Positions 7,236 to 12,488 of a stretch of DNA of 12,488 bases are shown here, piece after piece. The stretch is from contig JAHUZY010000351.1 of assembly GCA_019264505.1 (NCBI GenBank), positions 1 to 12,488 on the forward strand, read 5' to 3'. Origin of the DNA: Phenylobacterium sp. GTDB taxonomy: Bacteria; Pseudomonadota; Alphaproteobacteria; Caulobacterales; Caulobacteraceae. The translations under genes and the position numbers were made by a program. Position 1 is the stretch's first letter. Each line of letters opens with the position of its first letter. The notes below the pieces were generated by a model. The model was given only the letters and a program-made list of their open reading frames with translations, was not told where the DNA came from and ran no database searches.

Positions 7236-8381
7236 TCAGTTGGCGGGCGTGGCGGAGACCGCCGGCGCAGAGGTCAGGCGAGGCTGGTCGCCGCCGCTGA
7301 CGTCCTGCCGGGCGATCTTGCCGGCGCGCACCTCGACCTTCTGGCCCGGCATGGCCCGCTGCTGGCCGCCCACGATCACGCGGTCGTCGGGCCGCAGCCC
7401 TGTGCGCACCACCCGCAGGCCGTCGCTGGCCGGGCCAAGCTCCAAGGCCTTGACCTGGACGACGCCTTGGCCGTCGACCACATAGGCCACCCGCCGGACC
7501 CCATCGGTGATGACGGCGGTCTCCGGGATCAGCAGGGCGCGGTAGGCGTCGGCCCCGACCATTCGCCCTTGCCCGAACATGCCGGGCTTCAGGAACCCAT
7601 TCGGATTGGCGATGGTGGCGCGCAGGCGCACCGCGCCGGTGTCGCGGTCGACGAGGGTGTCGACAAAGTCCACCCGACCGGTCCAGCGGGACTCCGTCTC
7701 GTCCTGCAAGCGAATTTGCACCTGCGCCCCCTGGCGCTGTTCCACCTGACGCTGATATTTCAACAGCTGAGCTTCGGAGGCGTCGAAGGCGAAGTGGATC
7801 GGGCTGATCGAGACGATGGTGGTGAGGATGTCGCCCGACGAGGCGCCGCCGCTGACCACATTGCCCGGATCCACCTGGCGTTGGGACACGACGCCGGAGA
7901 CCGGCGCGGTCACCCGGGTGAACTCCACATCAAGCCTGCGCGCCCGAAGGGTCGCCTCGGCCACCTGGGCCTGGGCGCGGCGGCTGTCGAATTCTTCCTG
8001 CGAGATGGCCTGGGCCTCCAGCAGCCCCTCGGCGCGGGCCAGGTCGGCGCGGGCCAGATCGGCCTGGGCCTGGGCTGCGGCCAGAGCGGCCTGGGCCGGA
8101 CGCGGGTCAAGGGTGAACAGCAGTTGGCCCTTGCGGACGTTCTGGCCGTCCTTGAAGTGCACGCCCTGGAGGTAGCCGCCCACCCGGGCGCGGACCTCGA
8201 CACGCTCGGGCGCCTCGAACCGCCCGGTGAAGTCGTCCCAATCGACGACCTCCTCCTGCAACGGAACCGAGACCGACACCGTTGGCGTCGGCATGCCCTG
8301 TCCCGCATTCGGGTCTCCGCCACAGGCGGCCAGACCAAGGAAGCTCGCTGCGCAGACCGCAGCCACAAAGAGTCGTCTCAT
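7236..8381 (-). CDS. acrA: RND efflux periplasmic adaptor lipoprotein (AcrA/MexA family)
   Basis: The membrane-fusion protein that links the inner-membrane pump to the outer-membrane channel. I place the start at the ATG at 8381 (381 residues) because MRRLFVAAVCAASFLGLAAC forms a normal lipoprotein signal with the lipobox cysteine at residue 20. An upstream ATG at 8417 would add 12 residues (with ALGI repeated) that do not suit a signal peptide. Domains in order: biotinyl-lipoyl half (RVGGYLQGVHFKDGQNVRKGQ), an Ala/Gln/Arg-rich coiled-coil hairpin (about 95-155), the second lipoyl half (VTAPVSGVVSQRQVDPGNVV), a beta-barrel, and a membrane-proximal domain near the C-terminus. It is the first gene of the operon, facing the TetR gene, and is presumably repressed by it. 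Confidence 0.93.
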   Translation of the reverse strand: MRRLFVAAVCAASFLGLAACGGDPNAGQGMPTPTVSVSVPLQEEVVDWDDFTGRFEAPERVEVRARVGGYLQGVHFKDGQNVRKGQLLFTLDPRPAQAALAAAQAQADLARADLARAEGLLEAQAISQEEFDSRRAQAQVAEATLRARRLDVEFTRVTAPVSGVVSQRQVDPGNVVSGGASSGDILTTIVSISPIHFAFDASEAQLLKYQRQVEQRQGAQVQIRLQDETESRWTGRVDFVDTLVDRDTGAVRLRATIANPNGFLKPGMFGQGRMVGADAYRALLIPETAVITDGVRRVAYVVDGQGVVQVKALELGPASDGLRVVRTGLRPDDRVIVGGQQRAMPGQKVEVRAGKIARQDVSGGDQPRLTSAPAVSATPAN

Positions 8382-8384
8382 GCC

Positions 8385-8414
8385 TATCCCCAAGGCTGGC
8401 CTTATCCCCAAGGC
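8385..8414. repeat. 12-bp direct repeat around the adaptor start
   Basis: The 12-mer TATCCCCAAGGC occurs at 8385-8396 and 8403-8414, a period of 18 bp. It lies in the leader just upstream of the preferred adaptor start, or inside the longer alternative N-terminus as a repeated ALGI. On the minus strand it reads GCCTTGGGGATA, and the proximal copy places a purine-rich GGGGAT in ribosome-site position for the ATG at 8381. Confidence 0.6.
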
Positions 8415-8442
8415 CATCTGACCCGGCGGAAGACCGGGCTAT

Positions 8443-8458
8443 GTCATCAGTTGGTGAC
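8443..8458. promoter_or_regulatory. Candidate TetR operator, copy 1
   Basis: The 16-mer GTCATCAGTTGGTGAC fits the palindrome GTC-N2-CA-N2-TG-N2-GAC with every fixed position matched. It lies in the leader of the adaptor gene between the two divergent genes. The same pattern recurs exactly 40 bp away. Confidence 0.6.
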
Positions 8459-8475
8459 TTCTAGGTGGGATTGCG

Positions 8476-8500
8476 CTTCTATGTCTACAAGTGTTGACAA
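8476..8500 (-). promoter_or_regulatory. Tentative promoter of the efflux operon
   Basis: On the minus strand TTGTCA (8500-8495) and TAGAAG (8481-8476) are 13 bases apart, at the short end of the spacing in Caulobacter housekeeping promoters. The match is only moderate. The location fits repression, because it fully covers operator copy 2. It would give a leader of about 90 bases. Confidence 0.25.
8483..8498. promoter_or_regulatory. Candidate TetR operator, copy 2
   Basis: GTCTACAAGTGTTGAC matches the same GTC-N2-CA-N2-TG-N2-GAC palindrome as copy 1, and the flanking T and A extend the dyad to 18 bp. Its start is exactly 40 bp from that of copy 1. Both copies are preceded by CTAT. It ends just before the TetR gene, so binding here could block both directions. 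Confidence 0.65.
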
Positions 8501-8506
8501 AAAAAT

Positions 8507-9100
8507 ATGGAGGACCGCCGTTTGAGCCCGCCCCTGTCTCCCGTTCGGACCCGGAACGCCGCCGCCACGCGGACGGCGATCCTGGAGGCCGCCCGGCGCC
8601 GTTTCGCCCATGAAGGCTATGATCGGACCGGGTTGCGAGACATCGCCAGCGACGTGGGCGTGGATGCGGCGCTGATCTCCCGCTACTTCGGCGGCAAGGA
8701 AGAGCTGTTCGAGGAGGTGCTCACCTGCGGCCCCAATATCGCGGAATTCCTGGAGGGCGACCGAGAGGGCTTTGGCGACCGGGTGGCCACGATGATGGCC
8801 ATCGAGCCCATGCGGGAGGAGAAGTTCGAGCTCTTTCTGATCATGCTGCGCTCGGCCTCATCGCCCAAGGCCGCCGCCGCCATCCGCCGCCACTCGAGCG
8901 AGGCCTTCTTCCAGCCCCTCGAAGCCTGGCTGGGCGGCGAGGATGCGGCGGTGCGCGCCCGGGTGCTGTCCTGCCTGATGATGGGCGCGACCATGAACCG
9001 GATGATCCACGAGGACTATCTGCTGGACGACAGCCAGCGACGGGAGCTGTGCGACGCCCTGGCCCGCACGCTCAATCACTTTGTCAGCAGCGACGTCTGA
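8507..9100 (+). CDS. TetR/AcrR-family transcriptional repressor (TipR-like)
   Basis: A dimeric DNA-binding repressor that should release DNA when it binds a pump substrate. The N-terminal domain begins at about residue 14 (RTRNAAATRTAILEAARRRF), and the helix-turn-helix lies at about 42-61 (TGLRDIASDVGVDAALISRYF), followed by the typical GGKEELFEEV. The rest is an all-helical ligand-binding and dimer domain, 197 residues in total. The start is uncertain: ATG at 8507 has no ribosome site, whereas TTG at 8522 has GGAGG 8 bases upstream and would give 192 residues. It is divergent from the efflux operon, with two palindromes in the shared gap, so it very likely controls both itself and the pump. 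The arrangement matches Caulobacter TipR, but orthology is inferred from context. Confidence 0.93.
   Translation: MEDRRLSPPLSPVRTRNAAATRTAILEAARRRFAHEGYDRTGLRDIASDVGVDAALISRYFGGKEELFEEVLTCGPNIAEFLEGDREGFGDRVATMMAIEPMREEKFELFLIMLRSASSPKAAAAIRRHSSEAFFQPLEAWLGGEDAAVRARVLSCLMMGATMNRMIHEDYLLDDSQRRELCDALARTLNHFVSSDV
8509..8524 (+). promoter_or_regulatory. Ribosome site favouring a TTG start for the TetR gene
   Basis: GGAGG at 8509-8513 overlaps the G of the apparent ATG and lies 8 bases before an in-frame TTG at 8522. That spacing is ideal, while nothing upstream of the ATG resembles a ribosome site (it is an A-run). Confidence 0.45.
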
Positions 9101-9115
9101 GGCGCGGCGGCGCCT
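9100..9115 (+). terminator. Small GC hairpin after the TetR gene
   Basis: AGGCGC and GCGCCT pair as a 6-bp stem with a 4-base loop, overlapping the final base of the TetR stop. There is no T-run, so a role as terminator is uncertain. Confidence 0.3.
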
Positions 9116-9143
9116 GAGCCAGAGTCGCTGACCAAGGGGAACG

Positions 9144-9168
9144 GCGACCTCGCCTCGTTCGCTAAATG
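9144..9168 (+). promoter_or_regulatory. Tentative promoter of the DUF1622 gene
   Basis: GCTAAATG at 9161-9168 matches seven of eight positions of the Caulobacter-type -10 element GCTANAWC. The -35 side (around GCGACC) is weak. A start site near 9172 would leave a short leader containing the AGGAG ribosome site at 9181-9185. Confidence 0.3.
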
Positions 9169-9191
9169 GGCTGGCCTGCAAGGAGCCGCCC

Positions 9192-9566
9192 ATGTTTCCC
9201 ACCATCCATAGTGTCGTGGTGGCCGTCGCCACCCTCCTCCAGTATTTCTCAGTGCTGGTCCTGGTGCTGGCTGTCATTGGAGCGACAGCGCGCTTTGCGG
9301 TTCAAGGCGCCTGGAGCCACGACTGGCGCGACGCCTTTGACCAGTACCGGGCCAATCTCGGGCGCGGCATCCTGCTTGGCCTGGAACTGCTTGTGGCGGC
9401 TGACATCATCGCCACGGTGACTGAGCCCCTGAGCTTTGATCGGGTGGGGCCGCTGGCGGCCATCGTGCTGATCCGCACCTTCCTCAGCTTCGCCCTGGAG
9501 ACCGAGATTCAGGGCCGTTGGCCCTGGCGACGGGCGGACGCCGATCCCGGCGAGGCCAAGCGCTAA
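9192..9566 (+). CDS. DUF1622 family membrane protein
   Basis: A 124-residue inner-membrane protein of the DUF1622 family, whose function is unknown. There are about three hydrophobic segments (about 8-33, 58-78 and 86-102). The family's conserved core is clear: YRANLGRGILLGLELLVAADII followed by IVLIRTFLSFALETEIQGRWPW. The C-terminal tail is charged and probably cytoplasmic. The ATG has AGGAG 6 bases upstream. The stop TAA shares bases 9564-9565 with the convergent phosphotransferase stop. It follows the TetR gene after 91 bases but appears to have its own promoter, so a link to efflux is not shown. Confidence 0.9.
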   Translation: MFPTIHSVVVAVATLLQYFSVLVLVLAVIGATARFAVQGAWSHDWRDAFDQYRANLGRGILLGLELLVAADIIATVTEPLSFDRVGPLAAIVLIRTFLSFALETEIQGRWPWRRADADPGEAKR

Positions 9567-10477
9567 TCCGCGGCCCAGGCCTCGGCGACCTGGAACATGT
9601 CCCGCCAGTCGTAGATGTTCAGCTTGCAGCAGAGCAGGCCGGTGGAGACCGTCTCCAGAAAGCCCCACCGCCAGACAGCCTCGGCCTCGACGCCGGTCTG
9701 GGCGGCCAGCCGGGCGCAGCGCGCCCGCCCTGCCGCAAGCGGATCGCCCTGCAGCAGGATCTCAGGCCATTCGCGCATGATGACGCCGAGATCATAGGCG
9801 GGCTCGATGAAGAGGGCGTCGGGATCGATGAACTTGAAGCCGGCGCCATCCTGGGTCCGCAGGGCGTTGGCCGCATGGGCGTCCCCGTGGGCCAGCACGG
9901 CCCGCGCAGGGTCGTGCGCAGCGGCGCGATCGGCGGCGTAGAGCCGGGCCCGGGCGAGGACGGGCTCTGACAGCGGATCGCCAAGCGCTTGGGCGGTCTC
10001 CTCGATGAATCTCCCGAGACGCACGGCTTTCGCTGCGCCATCTTCCAGGCCGCCAGGGGGAACCGGCGCGCGCCACACCGCCATCAGCGCCGCGCACAGG
10101 GCGTCCATCTGCGCCTGCGGCGTCCACCCCAGCTGGTCGAGCCGCGTTCCGAGCCGCTCCAGCAGCAGGGCGTTGGCGTCTTCATCCACGGCGTAGAGGT
10201 CGGCGAATCCGCGCCCGCCCGCGGCCTCCAGCACCCGGCGTTCCGCGCCCAGCAGGTCCGCCCAGGGTGGCGCGATCTTGATCACCACCGCGCGGCCATC
10301 TGCAAGCTCGCCGGCCACGGCCAGGGCCTCGCTGCCCCCGTCCAGGATCTCTGCGCCCGCGAGACCCCACTGCGAGACCAGCCGGGCCAGGGTCAGCGGC
10401 AGGGTTTCCAGCCAGGCTTCGCCCCGCTCCCCCTCCGCCAAGGCCCGTCGCCGCGCCGCCTCCGGCAGCCGGCTCAA
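9563..10477 (-). CDS. APH(6)/streptomycin phosphotransferase-like kinase
   Basis: A cytoplasmic protein of the aminoglycoside/hydroxyurea phosphotransferase fold (APH_6_hur type), 304 residues. It would transfer a phosphate from ATP to a hydroxyl. The ATP-binding lysine is probably Lys67 (VVIKI), with Glu80 or a nearby Glu as its partner. The catalytic loop is HGDAHAAN (His197, Asp199, Asn204), and the metal-binding Asp218 lies in FIDPDALFIEPAYDLGV, close to the IDPKG...AYDL pattern of APH(6). The start used is TTG at 10477, with no good ribosome site, 14 bases after the dioxygenase stop; no better ATG or GTG is in frame. It may be translated by coupling to the dioxygenase gene. Chromosomal relatives often do not give resistance, so the substrate is open. 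Confidence 0.85.
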   Translation of the reverse strand: MSRLPEAARRRALAEGERGEAWLETLPLTLARLVSQWGLAGAEILDGGSEALAVAGELADGRAVVIKIAPPWADLLGAERRVLEAAGGRGFADLYAVDEDANALLLERLGTRLDQLGWTPQAQMDALCAALMAVWRAPVPPGGLEDGAAKAVRLGRFIEETAQALGDPLSEPVLARARLYAADRAAAHDPARAVLAHGDAHAANALRTQDGAGFKFIDPDALFIEPAYDLGVIMREWPEILLQGDPLAAGRARCARLAAQTGVEAEAVWRWGFLETVSTGLLCCKLNIYDWRDMFQVAEAWAAD

Positions 10478-10491
10478 ATCGGTCAGCGCGC

Positions 10492-11364
10492 TCAGACGGG
10501 AATCTCGCCGGCCACGGTCGTGCGGCGCATCACCCGCAGGTGGCCGTCATAGCCGCCCTCCGCCAGATGGATGGTGCGGCGGTTGTCCCAGATCAGCAGG
10601 GTGTCCTTGGCCCAGCGGTGGCGGAAGACGAACGCCTCCTGGGTCATGTGGGCGAACAGGAAGCCGAGGATCGCCTGGCTTTCGGCCGGGGTCATGCCCT
10701 CGATCCCCAGGGTGTAGACCGGGCTGACGAACAGGGCCTTCTCGCCGGTCACCGGATGGGTGCGCACCAGCGGGTGGGTGTGGGTCTTGTCCGCTTCCTC
10801 CGAGACGATGATCTGCATGGTCCGCTTCTCGGTCTCCCGCGCGAAGACGCCCTTGGTCCCATAGGCGCGACCGGCGCTGTGGATGGCGCGCAGGGGCGCC
10901 AGCATCTCCTGCATTACCGGTGACAGGGCGGCATAGGCCCCGGCGCAGTCGGCGAAGAGGGTGTCGCCCCCCACCGGCGGGATCACCTGGCCGTGCAGCA
11001 GGGTGGCGGCCGGCGGGGCCGGCTGGAAGCTCCAGTCCGAATGCCAGCCTGCCCCGAAATTGGTGGCCTTCTCATCGGGCTCCCGCCGCAGCTCCAGCAC
11101 ATTGGGCCGGCCGGGCATGGGGGCGATGAAGGGATCGACGCCAAAGGGGCCAAACTGCAGGGTCACCGCCTCAAGCTGGTCGAGGCTCAGCGGCTGGTCC
11201 GGAAAGCTCAGCACCCCATGGTCGGCCCAGGCCTGGCGGACCTCGCCCATGGTCGCCTCATCCAGCGGCGCAGCAAGGCTCAAGCCCCTGACGACGGCGC
11301 CGAAGCCTGAGGCGCTCGGCGCCACCTCAAGCTTCGAATTGTTCGTATGAACCCTGTCCAACAT
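10492..11364 (-). CDS. TauD/TfdA-family Fe(II)/2-oxoglutarate dioxygenase
   Basis: A cytoplasmic non-haem iron oxygenase, 290 residues, usual length for the family. It couples oxidation of a substrate to 2-oxoglutarate decarboxylation. The iron triad is visible: His108 and Asp110 in GAGWHSDWSF and His266 in WDNRRTIHLA. Arg277, 11 residues after that histidine, is the expected 2-oxoglutarate anchor, as in TauD. The HPLVRTHPVTGEKALFVS segment (197-214) is characteristic. The substrate (taurine, an aryloxyacid, or another carboxylate or sulfonate) cannot be told. No transporter gene is adjacent in this window. AGGAG lies 11 bases before the ATG, a little far. It is the first gene of a two-gene leftward unit with the phosphotransferase and is divergent from cobS. 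Confidence 0.92.
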   Translation of the reverse strand: MLDRVHTNNSKLEVAPSASGFGAVVRGLSLAAPLDEATMGEVRQAWADHGVLSFPDQPLSLDQLEAVTLQFGPFGVDPFIAPMPGRPNVLELRREPDEKATNFGAGWHSDWSFQPAPPAATLLHGQVIPPVGGDTLFADCAGAYAALSPVMQEMLAPLRAIHSAGRAYGTKGVFARETEKRTMQIIVSEEADKTHTHPLVRTHPVTGEKALFVSPVYTLGIEGMTPAESQAILGFLFAHMTQEAFVFRHRWAKDTLLIWDNRRTIHLAEGGYDGHLRVMRRTTVAGEIPV

Positions 11365-11452
11365 GGCGCCGGCGTCTCCTGATTGTTTTTGATCGGCGGC
11401 CTATGAAACACACGTTTGCTTTGCGGGCGTAACCCTGTATGCGAACCTCGTC
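11365..11452. other. Divergent gap between dioxygenase and cobS
   Basis: These 88 bases must hold the start signals for both genes. On the plus strand a weak pair, TTGCTT (11416-11421) and TATGCG (11438-11443), is 16 bases apart and would place the cobS transcript start within about 10 bases of its ATG. No clear dyad or riboswitch-like structure was seen. A cobalamin riboswitch is not evident and could hardly fit. Confidence 0.35.
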
Positions 11453-12457
11453 ATGAGCACGATTTCCCAGACCCACGATGACGACCTGCTGACGCTTGTC
11501 CCCGACAAGAAGGTCTCCGTCCGCGACACCTTCGGCGTCGACATGGACATGACCGTGCCGGCCTTCTCCCACCGCGACAGCCATGTGCCGGAGATCGACG
11601 ACACCTACCGGTTCGATCCCGAGACCACCAAGGCCATCTGCGCGGGCTTCGCCTATGACCGCCGGGTGATGGTCCAGGGCTATCACGGCACCGGCAAGTC
11701 GACCCATATCGAGCAGGTCGCAGCCCGGCTGAACTGGCCGCTGATCCGGGTCAACCTGGATAGCCATGTCAGCCGCATCGACCTGGTGGGCAAGGACGCC
11801 ATCGTCCTGAAGGAAGGCAAGCAGGTCACCGAATTCCGCGAAGGCATCCTGCCCTGGGCGCTGCAGCGCCCGATCGCGCTCGTGTTCGACGAATACGACG
11901 CCGGCCGTCCGGACGTGATGTTCGTGATCCAGCGCATTCTGGAGGCCCAGGGCAAGCTGACCCTGCTCGACCAGAACCGCGTGATCCGCCCCAACCCCTA
12001 TTTCCGCCTGTTCGCCACGACCAATACCATCGGTCTGGGCGACACGACGGGCCTCTATCACGGCACTCAGCAGATCAATCAGGGCCAGATGGACCGCTGG
12101 TCCATCGTCACCACGCTCAACTATCTCGAGCATGACGCCGAGGCCGAGATTGTCCTGGCCAAGTCGCCCAACTACGACACGGCCGAGGGTCGCAGGACCA
12201 TCAACGCCATGGTTCGCGTGGCCGACATGACCCGCAACGCCTTCATGAACGGGGACATCTCCACGGTCATGAGCCCGCGGACGGTGATCACCTGGGCGCA
12301 GAACACCGAGATCTTCGGCGGCGACGTGGCGCTCGCCTTCCGCATGACCTTCCTGAACAAGTGCGACGAGCTGGAGCGCGGCACGGTCGCCGAGTTCTTC
12401 CAGCGCGCCTTCGGCCAGGACCTGCCCGAAAGCACGGCGCGGGTGCGGGTGGCCTGA
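11453..12457 (+). CDS. cobS: Aerobic cobaltochelatase subunit CobS
   Basis: The AAA+ ATPase subunit of the CobNST complex, which inserts cobalt into hydrogenobyrinic acid a,c-diamide in the aerobic cobalamin pathway, in the cytoplasm. It has 334 residues, normal for CobS. The N-terminal signature [19 protein letters not shown] is followed by Walker A GYHGTGKS (76-83), [18 protein letters not shown] (101-118), Walker [12 protein letters not shown] (141-151) and sensor segment [19 protein letters not shown] (186-204). The [13 protein letters not shown] segment (213-225) is also conserved. No Shine-Dalgarno precedes the ATG, and a short leader is possible. cobT is often next in alphaproteobacteria but would lie beyond the window. 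The last 31 bases of the window show nothing recognisable. Confidence 0.97.
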   Translation: MSTISQTHDDDLLTLVPDKKVSVRDTFGVDMDMTVPAFSHRDSHVPEIDDTYRFDPETTKAICAGFAYDRRVMVQGYHGTGKSTHIEQVAARLNWPLIRVNLDSHVSRIDLVGKDAIVLKEGKQVTEFREGILPWALQRPIALVFDEYDAGRPDVMFVIQRILEAQGKLTLLDQNRVIRPNPYFRLFATTNTIGLGDTTGLYHGTQQINQGQMDRWSIVTTLNYLEHDAEAEIVLAKSPNYDTAEGRRTINAMVRVADMTRNAFMNGDISTVMSPRTVITWAQNTEIFGGDVALAFRMTFLNKCDELERGTVAEFFQRAFGQDLPESTARVRVA

Positions 12458-12488
12458 CGGCGCCTGCCTCGACCAGACACAGAAACGG

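Noticed and set aside
8382..8417. Longer adaptor N-terminus starting at the ATG at 8417
   Set aside because: It would put 12 residues ahead of a normal lipoprotein signal and has no ribosome site. The ATG at 8381 fits better, though this is not proven.
8422..8438. CCCGG/CCGGG inverted repeat with a 7-base loop in the adaptor leader
   Set aside because: A 5-bp GC stem is common by chance in DNA this GC-rich, and it overlaps neither a ribosome site nor a start.
8494..8522. TTGACA at 8494-8499 as a -35 box for the TetR gene
   Set aside because: A matching -10 at normal spacing would fall after the start codon and the sequence there (GCCGTT) does not fit. The hexamer is part of the operator palindrome.
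7119..8525. Open frame of 468 codons opposite the adaptor gene
   Set aside because: Antisense shadow of the adaptor gene, with composition typical of reverse-strand translation and no recognisable domain.
11327..12133. Open frame of 268 codons opposite cobS
   Set aside because: Antisense to a highly conserved CobS sequence; no domain seen.
1..12488. CRISPR arrays, tRNA or rRNA genes, insertion sequences, phage or toxin-antitoxin modules
   Set aside because: Looked for on both strands by eye; no spaced repeats, conserved RNA segments, transposase motifs or small paired genes of those kinds were recognised.

Overview
The window is a GC-rich, tightly packed bacterial chromosome segment. Its codon use, the NodT-type lipoprotein efflux factor, a CobS-type (aerobic) cobaltochelatase and a DUF1622 membrane protein all fit an alphaproteobacterium. 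Caulobacteraceae (Caulobacter or Phenylobacterium-like) is my inference from gene content. No rRNA, tRNA, CRISPR array, insertion sequence or phage gene was seen, and no gap without a gene exceeds about 125 bases.

Layout. (1) Positions 1-947 (+) hold the 3' part of a class A beta-lactamase-like serine hydrolase with SxxK, SDN and KTG motifs. (2) Positions 8417-877 (-) carry an efflux locus and two followers: a periplasmic adaptor lipoprotein (AcrA type), an RND pump (AcrB/HAE1 type), an outer-membrane factor lipoprotein (OprM/NodT type) joined to the pump by a GTGA stop-start overlap, a small NTF2/SnoaL-like protein, and an MscS-family channel whose end overlaps the beta-lactamase tail to tail. 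(3) Positions 8507-9100 (+) hold a divergent TetR/AcrR repressor. The gap between it and the adaptor gene contains two copies of one 16-bp palindrome exactly 40 bp apart, which I read as the operators. (4) Positions 9192-9566 (+) hold a DUF1622 membrane protein. (5) Positions 11364-9563 (-) hold a TauD/TfdA-type dioxygenase followed by an APH(6)-like phosphotransferase. (6) Positions 11453-12457 (+) hold cobS, a subunit of aerobic cobaltochelatase.

How they work together. The adaptor, pump and outer-membrane factor form a complete tripartite drug efflux system, probably controlled by the divergent TetR protein. The arrangement resembles the Caulobacter TipR / AcrAB2-NodT locus. A beta-lactamase-like enzyme and an APH-like kinase lie nearby, but nothing in the sequence shows that they are co-regulated with the pump. 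The SnoaL-like and MscS genes may receive read-through from the efflux operon. Between the outer-membrane factor and the SnoaL-like gene lies a long hairpin whose 3' arm contains the Shine-Dalgarno sequence of the SnoaL-like gene.

I did not find a wholly new system. The strongest unexplained signals are the paired operators, the Shine-Dalgarno-masking hairpin, and an apparent insertion of about 34 residues after the omega-loop region of the beta-lactamase-like protein.
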